Assembly: GCA_031399315.1 (NCBI GenBank)
Contig: JANNOS010000106.1
Coordinates: 1-64,000 of the forward strand
Source of the DNA: Methylotenera_A sp031399315
Lineage (GTDB): Bacteria; Pseudomonadota; Gammaproteobacteria; Burkholderiales; Methylophilaceae
DNA length: 64,000 nt
Reading direction: 5' to 3'
A program made the translations under genes and the position numbers. The notes beneath the pieces are model-generated. The model did no database searches. It was given only the letters and a program-made list of their open reading frames with translations, and was not told where the DNA came from. Positions within the stretch are counted from its first letter, which is position 1. The number at the start of each line of letters is the position of its first letter. Positions 41,321 to 49,613 of the stretch are shown in pieces.

Positions 41321-41785
41321 TTAATCATCATGGCCTTGGTGGTTATGTTTATAGTGCCCTTTTCCGTGTTTATGTTTTTTATGGTGTTTTTTGTTATATT
41401 TTTTATTGCTACTAGTTTTAGCAGGTTCATCGATAATCTTACCCACGACTGCACCACCAGCACCACCCACACCAGCGCCAACAACCGCACCTGTACCACT
41501 ACCGCTAACTTTTCGACCCACATAAGCACCACCTGCGCCGCCTGCCGCACCACCAATCACAGCACCTGCTTGGCCGTCACCTTTGGTAGTTACAGCGCCA
41601 CCCAAACCACCGCCTACTGCGCCGCCTACTACTTCACCAGTGCTTCCTCCAACCACGCCACCAAGTGCGGTACCCGCTGCAGCTCCTAAGCCACCGCCTA
41701 CTGCAGTTTTAGCGTTGCTATCCGCAGCCATCGCTTGGTTAGAAAATAATAGAATTGCTAATAATGAGCTGTTAATTAACTTCAT
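41321..41785 (-). CDS. Glycine-zipper protein with a histidine/lysine-rich tail
   Basis: A 154-residue exported protein: signal peptide (cut after AMA, about residue 20), repeated glycine-zipper motifs (GGGLGAAAGTALGGVVGGS and similar) that form membrane-associated helices, and a C-terminal tail KKHHKKHKHGKGHYKHNHQ rich in His and Lys that could bind metal ions. Glycine-zipper lipoprotein-like proteins are envelope proteins of unknown function. Monocistronic; ends at the bidirectional terminator. Confidence 0.82.
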   Translation of the reverse strand: MKLINSSLLAILLFSNQAMAADSNAKTAVGGGLGAAAGTALGGVVGGSTGEVVGGAVGGGLGGAVTTKGDGQAGAVIGGAAGGAGGAYVGRKVSGSGTGAVVGAGVGGAGGAVVGKIIDEPAKTSSNKKYNKKHHKKHKHGKGHYKHNHQGHDD

Positions 41786-41934
41786 TGAGTCTTCCCTCTT
41801 TTGTAGAAAATATATGTTTGAATAGCTGTATGTACAAGATGTTAAAAAAACATAACATCAGCTAATGCTGATATTAATGTAAGAAAATTTTTACATTAAT
41901 CATGATGTCTATTTAGCATATCAAGTATGCCAGC

Positions 41935-44136
41935 TTACTTGACGCGCATTCCTGCCTGCGCGCCAACATCTGGTGAGAGTATAAAAGGGCCACCAAGTTC
42001 ATCACTTGCTGCTAAAACCATGCCTTCAGACATGCCAAACTTCATTTTACGCGGTGCTAAGTTTGCCACCATCACTGTCATACGCCCCACCAAAGTAGCA
42101 GGGTCGTAGGCCGATTTAATGCCCGAAAATACTTGGCGAGTAGTTGCTTCACCAATATCTAGCGTGAGTTTGAGTAGTTTCTCGGCACCTTCTACATGTT
42201 CTGCATTGACGATTTTAGCGATACGTAAATCGACTTTGGCAAAGTCATCAATCGTTATATATTCGACCTCAGGGGCATCGCTGGAACCCAATACCGGTGC
42301 GGTTGCTGGCGATGTCGTTTTAATGAGTGCAGGTGTTGGTGCTAAATTCTCTTTATTGGCTTCTGTCATGGCTTCAATCGCTTTAGGGTCAATGCGGGTA
42401 ATTAAATGGCTATATTCGTTAATTCTTTCAATAGCTACGCTCTTGGCTGAATCCCAGTTAAATTCTTGAGTTAATCCAAACAATTCTTTTTCAACAGTTT
42501 CAGCCAATTTGGGCAAAACAGGTTTTAAATAAGCTGTGAGAATTGCAAACATTCTCAAACTTGCGCTGCACACCATATGCAAGCGCTTCTCTTGAGACGC
42601 GTCCTTAGCTATTTCCCAAGGCTTTTGGTTTGCCACAAACTCATTGACTAAGTCTGTTAATCGCATTATTTCTCTAATCGCTTTGCTGTAATCGCGACTC
42701 TCATAGCAGTTCGCAATTTCACCAGCTTGGCTCGTCAAAGCTTGTTCCAATTGCCAAACCTCTGGAGAATACTCATTTCCTGCTAAAGGCAGTAAATTCC
42801 CATCGAACCGCTTGTTGATAAACCCAGCCGTACGACTTGCAATATTGATATATTTACCCACCAAATCGCTATTCACCCGCGCAACAAAGTCTTCTAAATT
42901 CAAATCGATGTCTTCCATCGTGCTGTTCAATTTAGCGGCGTAGTAATAGCGCAAATACTCAGGATTTTTAATGTGATCTAAATAGCTACGCGCAGTGATA
43001 AACGTACCGCGCGATTTACTCATTTTTTCGCCATTTACAGTTAAAAAACCGTGTGCAAAAATTTGTGTAGGTGTGCGATAACCACTGTATTCAAGGGTTG
43101 CAGGCCAAAATAGCGCATGAAAATACAGAATATCTTTGCCAATAAAATGGTAAAGCTCAGTTTTAGGGTTTGTACCTTCATTTCCTTCGCGTTGCCAATA
43201 TTCGTCGAAATTAAGTTCTTCACCCTCTCCCTGCCCCTCTCCCCTCAAGGGAGAGGGAATTAAATTTGTGTCATGCCCAGCATTTACTCCCTCGCCCCTT
43301 GTGGGAGAGGGCTGGGGAGAGGGGTTGTCACACAAGTGCTTGAAGCTCGCCATATAACCAATTGGCGCATCTAGCCACACATAAAAATACTTGCCTGGCG
43401 CATCGGGGATTTCAAAGCCAAAATACGGCGCATCGCGTGAAATATCCCAATCGTTCAGGCCATTTTCGAACCACTCGCCCATTTTGTTGGCGGCTTCGCC
43501 CTGCAAAGTGCCTGAACGGGTCCAAGCTTTTAAAAAGTCTTCGCATTCCGAAAGTTTAAAGAAATAATGCTCTGTTTCTTTGCGGATTGGCGCTGCGCCA
43601 GAAACGGCTGAATACGCATTAATTAGCTCAGTTGGATTGTAGGTTGCACCGCATACTTCGCAGTTATCACCATATTGATCTTTGGCGTGGCATTTCGGGC
43701 ATTCGCCTTTAATAAAGCGGTCTGGCAAAAACATGTTTTTAACAGGGTCGTAAAACTGTTCGATAGTTTTAGTGGCAATTTTGCCGTTAGCTTTGAGTTT
43801 TCTGTAAATTGTTTGCGAAAGTACTTTATTCTCTTCCGAATTGGTCGAGTAGTAATTATCAAACTCAACCAAAAACTCTGCAAAGTCTGCGCTGTGTTCC
43901 TTGTGCACCGCTTCAATCAAGGCTTCTGGCTTAATGCCTTCTTTTTCTGCACGCAGCATAATTGGCGTGCCATGCGTATCATCCGCACACACATAATGTA
44001 CGGTATGCCCCTGCATTTTTTGAAAACGCACCCAAATATCGGTTTGAATATACTCGACCAAATGCCCTAAATGGATGCTGCCGTTGGCGTATGGGAGTGC
44101 GGAAGTAACGAGGATTTTGCGAGCTGGAGATGACAT
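41935..44136 (-). CDS. metG: Methionyl-tRNA synthetase with an in-frame repeat insertion
   Basis: A 733-residue class I synthetase: HIGH motif SIHLGHLVEY (about 20-29), zinc knuckle CPKCHAKDQYGDNCEVCG (about 146-163), KMSKS in GEKMSKSRGTF, and the C-terminal tRNA-binding domain (about 625-733, DFAKVDLRIAKIVNAEHVEG). Between ASFKHLCD and NFDEYW, where relatives have a short loop, about 38 residues (271-308) are inserted with the typical translation of a palindromic repeat, NPSPQPSPTRGEG then IPSPLRGEGQGEGEE. The loop is next to the catalytic domain surface, so function is presumably kept. The ATG at 44136 is well supported. Confidence 0.95.
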   Translation of the reverse strand: MSSPARKILVTSALPYANGSIHLGHLVEYIQTDIWVRFQKMQGHTVHYVCADDTHGTPIMLRAEKEGIKPEALIEAVHKEHSADFAEFLVEFDNYYSTNSEENKVLSQTIYRKLKANGKIATKTIEQFYDPVKNMFLPDRFIKGECPKCHAKDQYGDNCEVCGATYNPTELINAYSAVSGAAPIRKETEHYFFKLSECEDFLKAWTRSGTLQGEAANKMGEWFENGLNDWDISRDAPYFGFEIPDAPGKYFYVWLDAPIGYMASFKHLCDNPSPQPSPTRGEGVNAGHDTNLIPSPLRGEGQGEGEELNFDEYWQREGNEGTNPKTELYHFIGKDILYFHALFWPATLEYSGYRTPTQIFAHGFLTVNGEKMSKSRGTFITARSYLDHIKNPEYLRYYYAAKLNSTMEDIDLNLEDFVARVNSDLVGKYINIASRTAGFINKRFDGNLLPLAGNEYSPEVWQLEQALTSQAGEIANCYESRDYSKAIREIMRLTDLVNEFVANQKPWEIAKDASQEKRLHMVCSASLRMFAILTAYLKPVLPKLAETVEKELFGLTQEFNWDSAKSVAIERINEYSHLITRIDPKAIEAMTEANKENLAPTPALIKTTSPATAPVLGSSDAPEVEYITIDDFAKVDLRIAKIVNAEHVEGAEKLLKLTLDIGEATTRQVFSGIKSAYDPATLVGRMTVMVANLAPRKMKFGMSEGMVLAASDELGGPFILSPDVGAQAGMRVK
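43213..43326. repeat. Palindromic repeat inserted in metG
   Basis: The DNA CACCCTCTCCCTGCCCCTCT followed by CCCCTCAAGGGAGAGGG, then TCGCCCCTTGTGGGAGAGGG with CTGGGGAGAGGGG, has two hairpin units. They match the intergenic palindromes at 5763-5856. The insert keeps the frame open. Confidence 0.75.
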
Positions 44137-44194
44137 GCGGTAAATGAACCTGTATTGAGCTAAAACGCTATTTTAGCAAATTAAGCAAGCTTTC

Positions 44195-44224
44195 GCTTTA
44201 AGCATTCGCGCTTTAAGCATTCGC
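44195..44224. repeat. 15-bp tandem duplication upstream of apbC
   Basis: GCTTTAAGCATTCGC occurs twice head to tail (44195-44209 and 44210-44224) in the divergent gap between metG and apbC. It lies about 40-70 bp before the apbC ATG and could alter promoter spacing or be a slippage product. Confidence 0.6.
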
Positions 44225-44265
44225 ATCAGTTAAAATAAGCTTTTCTCATTAAAGCATTCATTATC

Positions 44266-45354
44266 ATGGCAATCAGCGAATTACTCATCCAAAGTGCTTT
44301 AAAACTTTGCGTAGACCCGAATACGGGTAAAGATTTTATCACCAGCAAATCGGCCAAGAATATCCAAATTAACGGCAGTAATGTGAGTCTAGATATTGCG
44401 TTGGGCTATCCTGCCAATAGCGTGATGAATGACGTGAAAAACTTGGTTGCGCAGCATCTTAAAACGGTTGATGGCGTGGGTGATGTCACGGTGAACATTG
44501 GTAGCCGCATCGTCGCACACAAAGCACAGCAAGGCGTTAACCTGCTACCCAACGTTAAAAATGTAATTGCGGTTGCTTCTGGCAAAGGCGGCGTAGGTAA
44601 ATCAACCACTTCGGTCAATTTAGCGCTCGCACTAGCGGCAGAAGGCGCAACTGTGGGCTTGCTAGATGCCGATATTTACGGCCCCAGCCAACCACAAATG
44701 CTCGGCATTAGCGGTCGCCCAGAAAGCATGGATGGCAAAAGTATGGAGCCAATGGTTGCGCATGGCATTCAAACCATGAGCATAGGCTTTTTGGTGGACA
44801 TGAACACGCCCATGGTATGGCGCGGCCCAATGGTAACAGGTGCGCTAGAACAGTTATTGCGTGATACCAAATGGAAAGATTTAGATTATTTAGTGATTGA
44901 TTTGCCACCAGGCACGGGTGACATTCAACTGACGTTGGCGCAAAAAATCCCAGTTACTGGTGCAATTATTGTCACTACACCGCAAGATATTGCCTTGCTG
45001 GATGCGCGCAAAGGCTTGAAAATGTTTGAGAAAGTCGGCATCCCGATTTTGGGCATTGTCGAAAACATGAGCACGCACATATGCAGCAATTGCGGATATG
45101 AGGAACATATATTTGGCGCGGGCGGTGGCCAAAAAATGTGTGATGATTACAGCGTAGATTTACTTGGCAGCTTGCCGCTAGACATGAGCATTCGCGTGCT
45201 GACTGACGGCGGTAAGCCATCAGTCATTGCTGAACCTGATTCTAAAATTTCGGCTATTTATAAAGAAATTGCACGTAAGGCAGCGATTAAAATCGCCAAT
45301 GCCAGCTTAGACCACAGCAGTAAATTTCCAAATATTGTGATTCAAAATACTTAA
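44266..45354 (+). CDS. apbC: Iron-sulfur cluster carrier protein ApbC/Mrp
   Basis: A P-loop ATPase that carries Fe-S clusters to apo-proteins. The 362-residue product has an N-terminal DUF59/MIP18-like domain (about 1-90), a deviant Walker A SGKGGVGKST (about 105-114), and a CSNCG CxxC motif (about residue 271) that holds the cluster. Length is typical. It stands divergent to metG as in many proteobacteria. Confidence 0.95.
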   Translation: MAISELLIQSALKLCVDPNTGKDFITSKSAKNIQINGSNVSLDIALGYPANSVMNDVKNLVAQHLKTVDGVGDVTVNIGSRIVAHKAQQGVNLLPNVKNVIAVASGKGGVGKSTTSVNLALALAAEGATVGLLDADIYGPSQPQMLGISGRPESMDGKSMEPMVAHGIQTMSIGFLVDMNTPMVWRGPMVTGALEQLLRDTKWKDLDYLVIDLPPGTGDIQLTLAQKIPVTGAIIVTTPQDIALLDARKGLKMFEKVGIPILGIVENMSTHICSNCGYEEHIFGAGGGQKMCDDYSVDLLGSLPLDMSIRVLTDGGKPSVIAEPDSKISAIYKEIARKAAIKIANASLDHSSKFPNIVIQNT

Positions 45355-45356
45355 AA

Positions 45357-45689
45357 ATGGCATCTGATGCAAGTTTTGTTGAATTTGTCGTTGACCAAAT
45401 TATTGGTGTGGGCAACATTGAAGCTAAAAAAATGTTTGGCGAATATGCAGTTTATTGCAACGGAAAAGTAGTCGCCTTAATATGCGACAACCAACTGTTT
45501 ATTAAGCCCACCGCCACTGGCAGAGCATCTATTGGTAACGTGGTTGAAGCGCCTGCTTACCATGGCGCAAAACCAGCCTTTTTGATTGAAGAAGGCTTGG
45601 ATGATGGCGCTTGGCTAAGCAAGCTCATCAAAATAACGGCGAATGAACTGCCAATGCCCAAACCTAAAAAACCTAAGAAATCTAAATGA
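45357..45689 (+). CDS. TfoX N-terminal domain protein
   Basis: A 110-residue protein with the TfoX-N fold (VDQIIGVGNIEAKKMFGEYA and VYCNGKVVALICDNQLFIKP, then AFLIEEGLDDGAWLSKLIKI). TfoX is a competence regulator in Haemophilus, but single-domain TfoX-N proteins have no known role. It starts 2 bp after apbC and overlaps the DUF1003 gene by 4 bp, so the three are an operon. The C-terminus is basic (KPKKPKKSK). Confidence 0.88.
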   Translation: MASDASFVEFVVDQIIGVGNIEAKKMFGEYAVYCNGKVVALICDNQLFIKPTATGRASIGNVVEAPAYHGAKPAFLIEEGLDDGAWLSKLIKITANELPMPKPKKPKKSK

Positions 45690-46243
45690 CTCAGAAAAAA
45701 CACCACGCCGCTGAAAAGCTCATGGATACTGCCTATGAAGCCATGGATGAGCGCACGCAGAAAGTCGCGCGGCACATTACCGAACGCAGGCATATCTCCA
45801 AAAACACCAGTTTAGCGCAAGACGATACCAAAACTTTTGGTCAGCAGGCGGCCGATGCAGTGGCGAAATTTGGTGGCTCTTGGGCATTTATTATTTTATT
45901 TGGCGTAGTGCTGGTGTGCTGGGTGGTTTTGAATTCGTACATTTTGGTCAATTACAACAAAGCATTTGACCCTTATCCGTATATTTTGCTTAATTTATTT
46001 TTATCAATGTTGGCATCGATCCAAGCGCCGATTATTTTAATGTCGCAGAACCGCCAAGCCGAGGTTGACCGTATTAATGCCGAGCACGATTACGAAGTGA
46101 ATTTAAAAGCCGAGCTGGAAATTATGCTGCTACACGAAAAAGTGGATTTGCTGCGCGAAGTGCAATGGACGGAACTATTAGAAATTCAAAAACAACAATT
46201 GCAATTATTAAGTGATTTAATCAATAAAAAGCAAGCCCAATAA
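45686..46243 (+). CDS. DUF1003 family membrane protein
   Basis: A 185-residue protein with two membrane helices (about 66-86 and 96-120) and the DUF1003 signature FGGSWAFIILFGVVLVCWVV, followed by DPYPYILLNLFLSMLASIQA and APIILMSQNRQAEVDR. The C-terminus is a helical tail (EVDRINAEHDYEVNLKAELE) that may form a coiled coil. Function unknown. Overlaps the TfoX-N gene by 4 bp. Confidence 0.9.
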   Translation: MTQKKHHAAEKLMDTAYEAMDERTQKVARHITERRHISKNTSLAQDDTKTFGQQAADAVAKFGGSWAFIILFGVVLVCWVVLNSYILVNYNKAFDPYPYILLNLFLSMLASIQAPIILMSQNRQAEVDRINAEHDYEVNLKAELEIMLLHEKVDLLREVQWTELLEIQKQQLQLLSDLINKKQAQ

Positions 46244-46576
46244 AAAAACCGCTATTTCTACAAGCCGCTCAGTAAAGGTGTTGATAAATAGAATGGATAA
46301 GCTTAATCGCCTTTGATTAAGAGCAGTCCTAGATAACACCTAAAAGATTATCCAAGCCAGAATGTTGTGTGCCAATAAAGTCTATATCTTAGTCCGCTTT
46401 TTTAAGCAAAATTGATAGTGACAAACGGCACGAACACTCTCTGGGATGACCGCCTCCTTGCGTAAGGCTGTCGCCAATTTCAACGATTTATATTTGCTTA
46501 CCTAAACACACATTTTTTGCAAATGCATTGCCATAAAAAAGCTACAAACTTAATAACAGAAATAACGTAACTTTAC
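46244..46576. other. 333-bp stretch without a recognised gene
   Basis: I see no ORF with coding character, no tRNA and no clear hairpin. The sequence is A/T-rich and ends near the tautomerase gene. Confidence 0.6.
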
Positions 46577-46756
46577 TCACCCCAGCAAACTCCCACCTAT
46601 CGCCCAATCTTCCATTTTAACCTCTTCAAACACAATATAGGTATAGCTAGGTGGTTTATGTGTATGCTTTTGCAAGGTTTCGGTGATTTCTTTAGCGATT
46701 AGTTTTTTTTGTTCTTTGGTAACACTTCCTGCAAGTTTAACGTTTACAAATGGCAT
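46577..46756 (-). CDS. 4-oxalocrotonate tautomerase family protein, 59 residues
   Basis: I translated this short gene from the minus strand: MPFVNVKLAGSVTKEQKK, then LIAKEITETLQKHTHKPPSY, then a conserved hydrophobic end YIVFEEVKMEDWAIGG. The Pro directly after Met is the catalytic base of tautomerases, and length and fold pattern fit the 4-OT subgroup. A strong Shine-Dalgarno AAAGGAG lies 6 bp before the ATG. The substrate is unknown; no degradation genes are nearby. Confidence 0.85.
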   Translation of the reverse strand: MPFVNVKLAGSVTKEQKKLIAKEITETLQKHTHKPPSYTYIVFEEVKMEDWAIGGSLLG

Positions 46757-46921
46757 TTTAGTTCTCCTTTGTGATTAAAACTAGACCATGAAATTTAGGC
46801 CATTAAATCCAGACCAATAAATATAGTACAGCTTGTTTTGTGTTGCCAATAGCAGTATTTTTCGCAAATAGTAAAATGCGCTGCGGATTGTTATATTAAG
46901 GCATTGTGGCACTTAAAAACA

Positions 46922-46959
46922 ATGCTTTGGAAGCCAATATCCATGCGGGTTTCGCGCAT
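46922..46959 (+). repeat. 39-bp-type palindromic element, copy 5 (intergenic)
   Basis: ATGCTTTGGAA, loop GCCAATATCCATGCGGG, then TTTCGCGCAT. One base shorter than the other copies and with weaker arm pairing, but the loop matches 5869-5907, and 46928-46947 is identical to rsuA 17512-17531. It lies downstream of the CDF transporter. Confidence 0.6.
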
Positions 46960-46964
46960 GAATA

Positions 46965-46980
46965 ACCAGCTTAAGCTGGT
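46965..46980. repeat. 16-bp perfect palindrome
   Basis: ACCAGCTTAAGCTGGT reads the same on both strands. It lies just after the copy 5 element, between the tautomerase and the CDF transporter gene, which point the same way; it could be a terminator core or a protein site. The rest of 46757-47027 has no gene that I recognise. Confidence 0.5.
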
Positions 46981-47027
46981 ATATTCTGCGGTGACGACCC
47001 TTGCGGTTGAAGGCTTGCTTAAATTAG

Positions 47028-47714
47028 TCATTTTAGCGTATTCCAAATGTCTTTTATTAGTTTTAACGTAACCACAAGAATGAGTAGCGAAATAAAAATG
47101 GAAAGTATCGAATCGATTGGCAACCAGCCTGTGAAATAAATGATCGCGCCCGCTGCCAGCGCAGCAACTGAACCTAACAAATCGCTCATGACATGTAAAA
47201 AAGCTGCGCGTTTATTATGATTGTTGGTGCCATGATCGTCATCATGCAATTGTTTTGCCACGATAATATTCACAATTAAGCCAAGGAACGCTATCAACAT
47301 CACATAGCCACCAGTCACAATTTGGGGCGTTTTAAGGCGCACAATCGCCTCCACAACAATATAAATCACCACGACAAGCATCAACACAGCGTTGATGATA
47401 GATGCCACAATTTCAATATGGCTTTGCCCACTGGCGTGTTTTTTACTTTTGGTTGAGTAATGCGATGCAAACCAAGCCAAACCAAGCGCGAACACATCTG
47501 AGAACATGTGCCAAGCGTCACCTAGCAAAGCTAAAGAGTTCGTCCAAACACCGCCGATGAGCTCAACTACTGCAAAAATAAGTATCAGAAAAAAAGGGAT
47601 TGCAAATGCATTAGTCTGGTGTGATTTATGGCTATGTGGCTGGTGACTATGTGCCTCGTGATGATGAGAATCATGGTCTTGACGCTGCTTTTGATGGCTA
47701 TCGCTCATAACCAT
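47028..47714 (-). CDS. Cation diffusion facilitator without the C-terminal cytoplasmic domain
   Basis: A 228-residue zinc/divalent metal exporter of the CzcD/ZitB type. The N-terminus is His-rich (HHHEAHSHQPHSHKSH), followed by six membrane helices with the metal-site HxxxD pairs in LLGDAWHMFSDVFAL and LHVMSDLLGSVAAL. Normal proteins of the family add a cytoplasmic ferredoxin-like domain of about 80 residues; here the protein stops at IKDIWNTLK right after helix six. Such short CDFs are known, so it is probably functional. Confidence 0.9.
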   Translation of the reverse strand: MVMSDSHQKQRQDHDSHHHEAHSHQPHSHKSHQTNAFAIPFFLILIFAVVELIGGVWTNSLALLGDAWHMFSDVFALGLAWFASHYSTKSKKHASGQSHIEIVASIINAVLMLVVVIYIVVEAIVRLKTPQIVTGGYVMLIAFLGLIVNIIVAKQLHDDDHGTNNHNKRAAFLHVMSDLLGSVAALAAGAIIYFTGWLPIDSILSIFISLLILVVTLKLIKDIWNTLK

Positions 47715-47745
47715 GATGCTAGCGGCTATGCATCATAAAGACAAT

Positions 47746-47773
47746 AAAAAAGCACTCAAATGAGTGCTTTTTT
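47746..47773 (-). terminator. Terminator after the EF-hand gene
   Basis: AGCACTCA and TGAGTGCT (47751-47758 and 47761-47768) with A and T tracts on each side, a strong stem-loop. It serves the EF-hand gene on the minus strand. Confidence 0.8.
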
Positions 47774-47795
47774 CAACGCAAAGTTTATAGCGCTA

Positions 47796-48062
47796 TTATT
47801 GCACTTTTTGTTTACGTTTTTCACGCATGTTACGCATTTTATCTTTCTGTGCTAGCTTTTCAGATGCATCAATAAAGCCGTCACCATTGCTATCCATTTT
47901 TTTAAATTGGCGCTCATGTGCTTTTTCTTTAGATGCGCGATACTCCTCATAACTCACTTTACTATCACCATCGGTATCCAGCTTCATCTTGTTTTCTGCA
48001 AAAACCAAAGGCGTGCTTATTAACAAGCCTGCTGCAAGTAACATTCTGATTTTATTTAACAT
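47796..48062 (-). CDS. Exported EF-hand calcium-binding protein
   Basis: An 88-residue protein with a signal peptide (LLAAGLLISTPLVFA, cut around residue 22) and two EF-hand loops, DTDGDSKVSYEE and DSNGDGFIDASE. The C-terminus is basic (RNMREKRKQKVQ). Probably periplasmic and calcium-binding; no partner is visible. Confidence 0.87.
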   Translation of the reverse strand: MLNKIRMLLAAGLLISTPLVFAENKMKLDTDGDSKVSYEEYRASKEKAHERQFKKMDSNGDGFIDASEKLAQKDKMRNMREKRKQKVQ

Positions 48063-48186
48063 TTTATTTTCCTTTTTATTAAGTTAATTGAACATCTACA
48101 ACATAAGCCGCAATGATTTATAGGCATCGCGACTAAGGCTATAATACACCCATGCCTATTTATTGCTATGTTGCCAACTTTTTACA

Positions 48187-49050
48187 ATGTTAAGTTACCG
48201 TCACGCCTTTCATGCAGGCAACCATGCTGATGTTTTGAAACACACTATTTTTAGCCTTGTGCTGGATTATTTCAACCAAAAAGACAAGCCATATTGGGTG
48301 ACTGATACGCATGCGGGTGCAGGCATGTATGCATTAAAAAGTGAGTTTTCACAAAAAAATGCTGAGTTTGAATCAGGCATTGCGCGCTTAGTACAAGCGC
48401 AAAATTTGCCTGAATCACTCACCAAATTTGTGTCTGTTATACAATCTTTTAACGCAAGCAAACAACTAGACATTTATCCTGGCTCACCTAAAATTGCCGA
48501 GCATTTTCTACGCGCGGATGACAAGTTGCGTTTATTTGAACTACACCCAAGTGATTGCAAAATTCTATTAGAAAATTTTTCTGGCCAACATTCACAAAAC
48601 AATAAGCTCCGTCAAACCAAAATTGAAATGCAAGATGGCTTTAATGGCATTAAAGCTTGCTTGCCGCCGCCCACCAAACGTGCGGTAATATTAATTGACC
48701 CGCCTTACGAACTTAAAGATGATTACTTACGCGTGGTAGATTGCATTGAAGACAGCTTAAAACGCTTTGCCACAGGCACTTATTTAATTTGGTACCCACT
48801 ACTACAACGCCCAGAACCATTACAAATGGTTGAGGCACTCAAAAAATGTCAGCCCAATAATTGGCTAGATGTCACATTAAGTATTCAAACACCAAGTACC
48901 GAGGGTTATGGCATGCATGGAAGTGGCATTTTTGTGATTAACCCGCCTTGGACTTTAGCGAAATTACTAACTGAAACCATGCCGATTCTGCGTGATTTAT
49001 TGGCGCATGATGATGCGGCCAACTTTACGCTCACGCACAATATCAGTTAA
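48187..49050 (+). CDS. rlmJ: 23S rRNA (adenine(2030)-N6)-methyltransferase RlmJ
   Basis: A SAM-dependent methyltransferase with the YhiR/RlmJ signature: the N-terminus MLSYRHAFHAGNHADVLKH and the IDPPYELKDDY motif (the methylase DPPY). With the ATG at 48187 it has 287 residues; an upstream start at 48163 adds eight unlikely residues. Length is normal. Confidence 0.95.
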   Translation: MLSYRHAFHAGNHADVLKHTIFSLVLDYFNQKDKPYWVTDTHAGAGMYALKSEFSQKNAEFESGIARLVQAQNLPESLTKFVSVIQSFNASKQLDIYPGSPKIAEHFLRADDKLRLFELHPSDCKILLENFSGQHSQNNKLRQTKIEMQDGFNGIKACLPPPTKRAVILIDPPYELKDDYLRVVDCIEDSLKRFATGTYLIWYPLLQRPEPLQMVEALKKCQPNNWLDVTLSIQTPSTEGYGMHGSGIFVINPPWTLAKLLTETMPILRDLLAHDDAANFTLTHNIS

Positions 49051-49079
49051 TATACGGCTTCCAAACTATTGAGAACATT

Positions 49080-49613
49080 ATGCAAATACCCACCAAGTCA
49101 GAATATAAACAAACCAATATTATGAGTAATGTTTTATTTGGTAGCCGCTGGCTACAATTACCGCTTTATTTGGGTTTAATTGTTGCGCAGGCCGTATATG
49201 TTTACTTTTTTGGCGTGGAACTTGTTCACTTAGTTGGCAAGACTGCTGTGCTAAAAGAGGCAGATATCATGTTGATTGTATTGGGTTTAATTGATGTGGT
49301 GATGATTTCAAACTTGCTGATAATGGTGATTGTAGGTGGTTACGAAACCTTTGTTTCTCGCCTTAACTTAGAAGGCCACCCCGATGAACCTGATTGGTTG
49401 TCGCATGTGAATGCCAACTTACTGAAAGTTAAATTGGCTACTGCCATTATCGGCATTTCATCGATTCATCTACTAAAAACTTTTATTAATGCCGAAAATT
49501 TGACTGATAAAGTGATGATGTGGCAAACCATCATTCACATGACATTTGTATTCTCAGCAATTTCTATTGCTTATATCGATAAGCTGATGTCACACAATGA
49601 TGCTAAACATTAA
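49080..49613 (+). CDS. YqhA/UPF0114 family membrane protein
   Basis: A 177-residue membrane protein with about four helices, containing SRWLQLPLYLGLIVAQAVYV, VMISNLLIMVIVGGYETFVS and a conserved PDWLSHVNANLLKVKL. It matches the UPF0114 (YqhA) family of unknown function. The true start may be MSNVLFGSRW, 14 codons later. Convergent with the DUF2914 gene, with a 4-bp overlap. Confidence 0.9.
   Translation: MQIPTKSEYKQTNIMSNVLFGSRWLQLPLYLGLIVAQAVYVYFFGVELVHLVGKTAVLKEADIMLIVLGLIDVVMISNLLIMVIVGGYETFVSRLNLEGHPDEPDWLSHVNANLLKVKLATAIIGISSIHLLKTFINAENLTDKVMMWQTIIHMTFVFSAISIAYIDKLMSHNDAKH

Noticed and set aside
41330..41689. 119-residue forward ORF rich in Thr and Ser
   Set aside because: It is antisense to the glycine-zipper gene, whose signal peptide and repeats are convincing.
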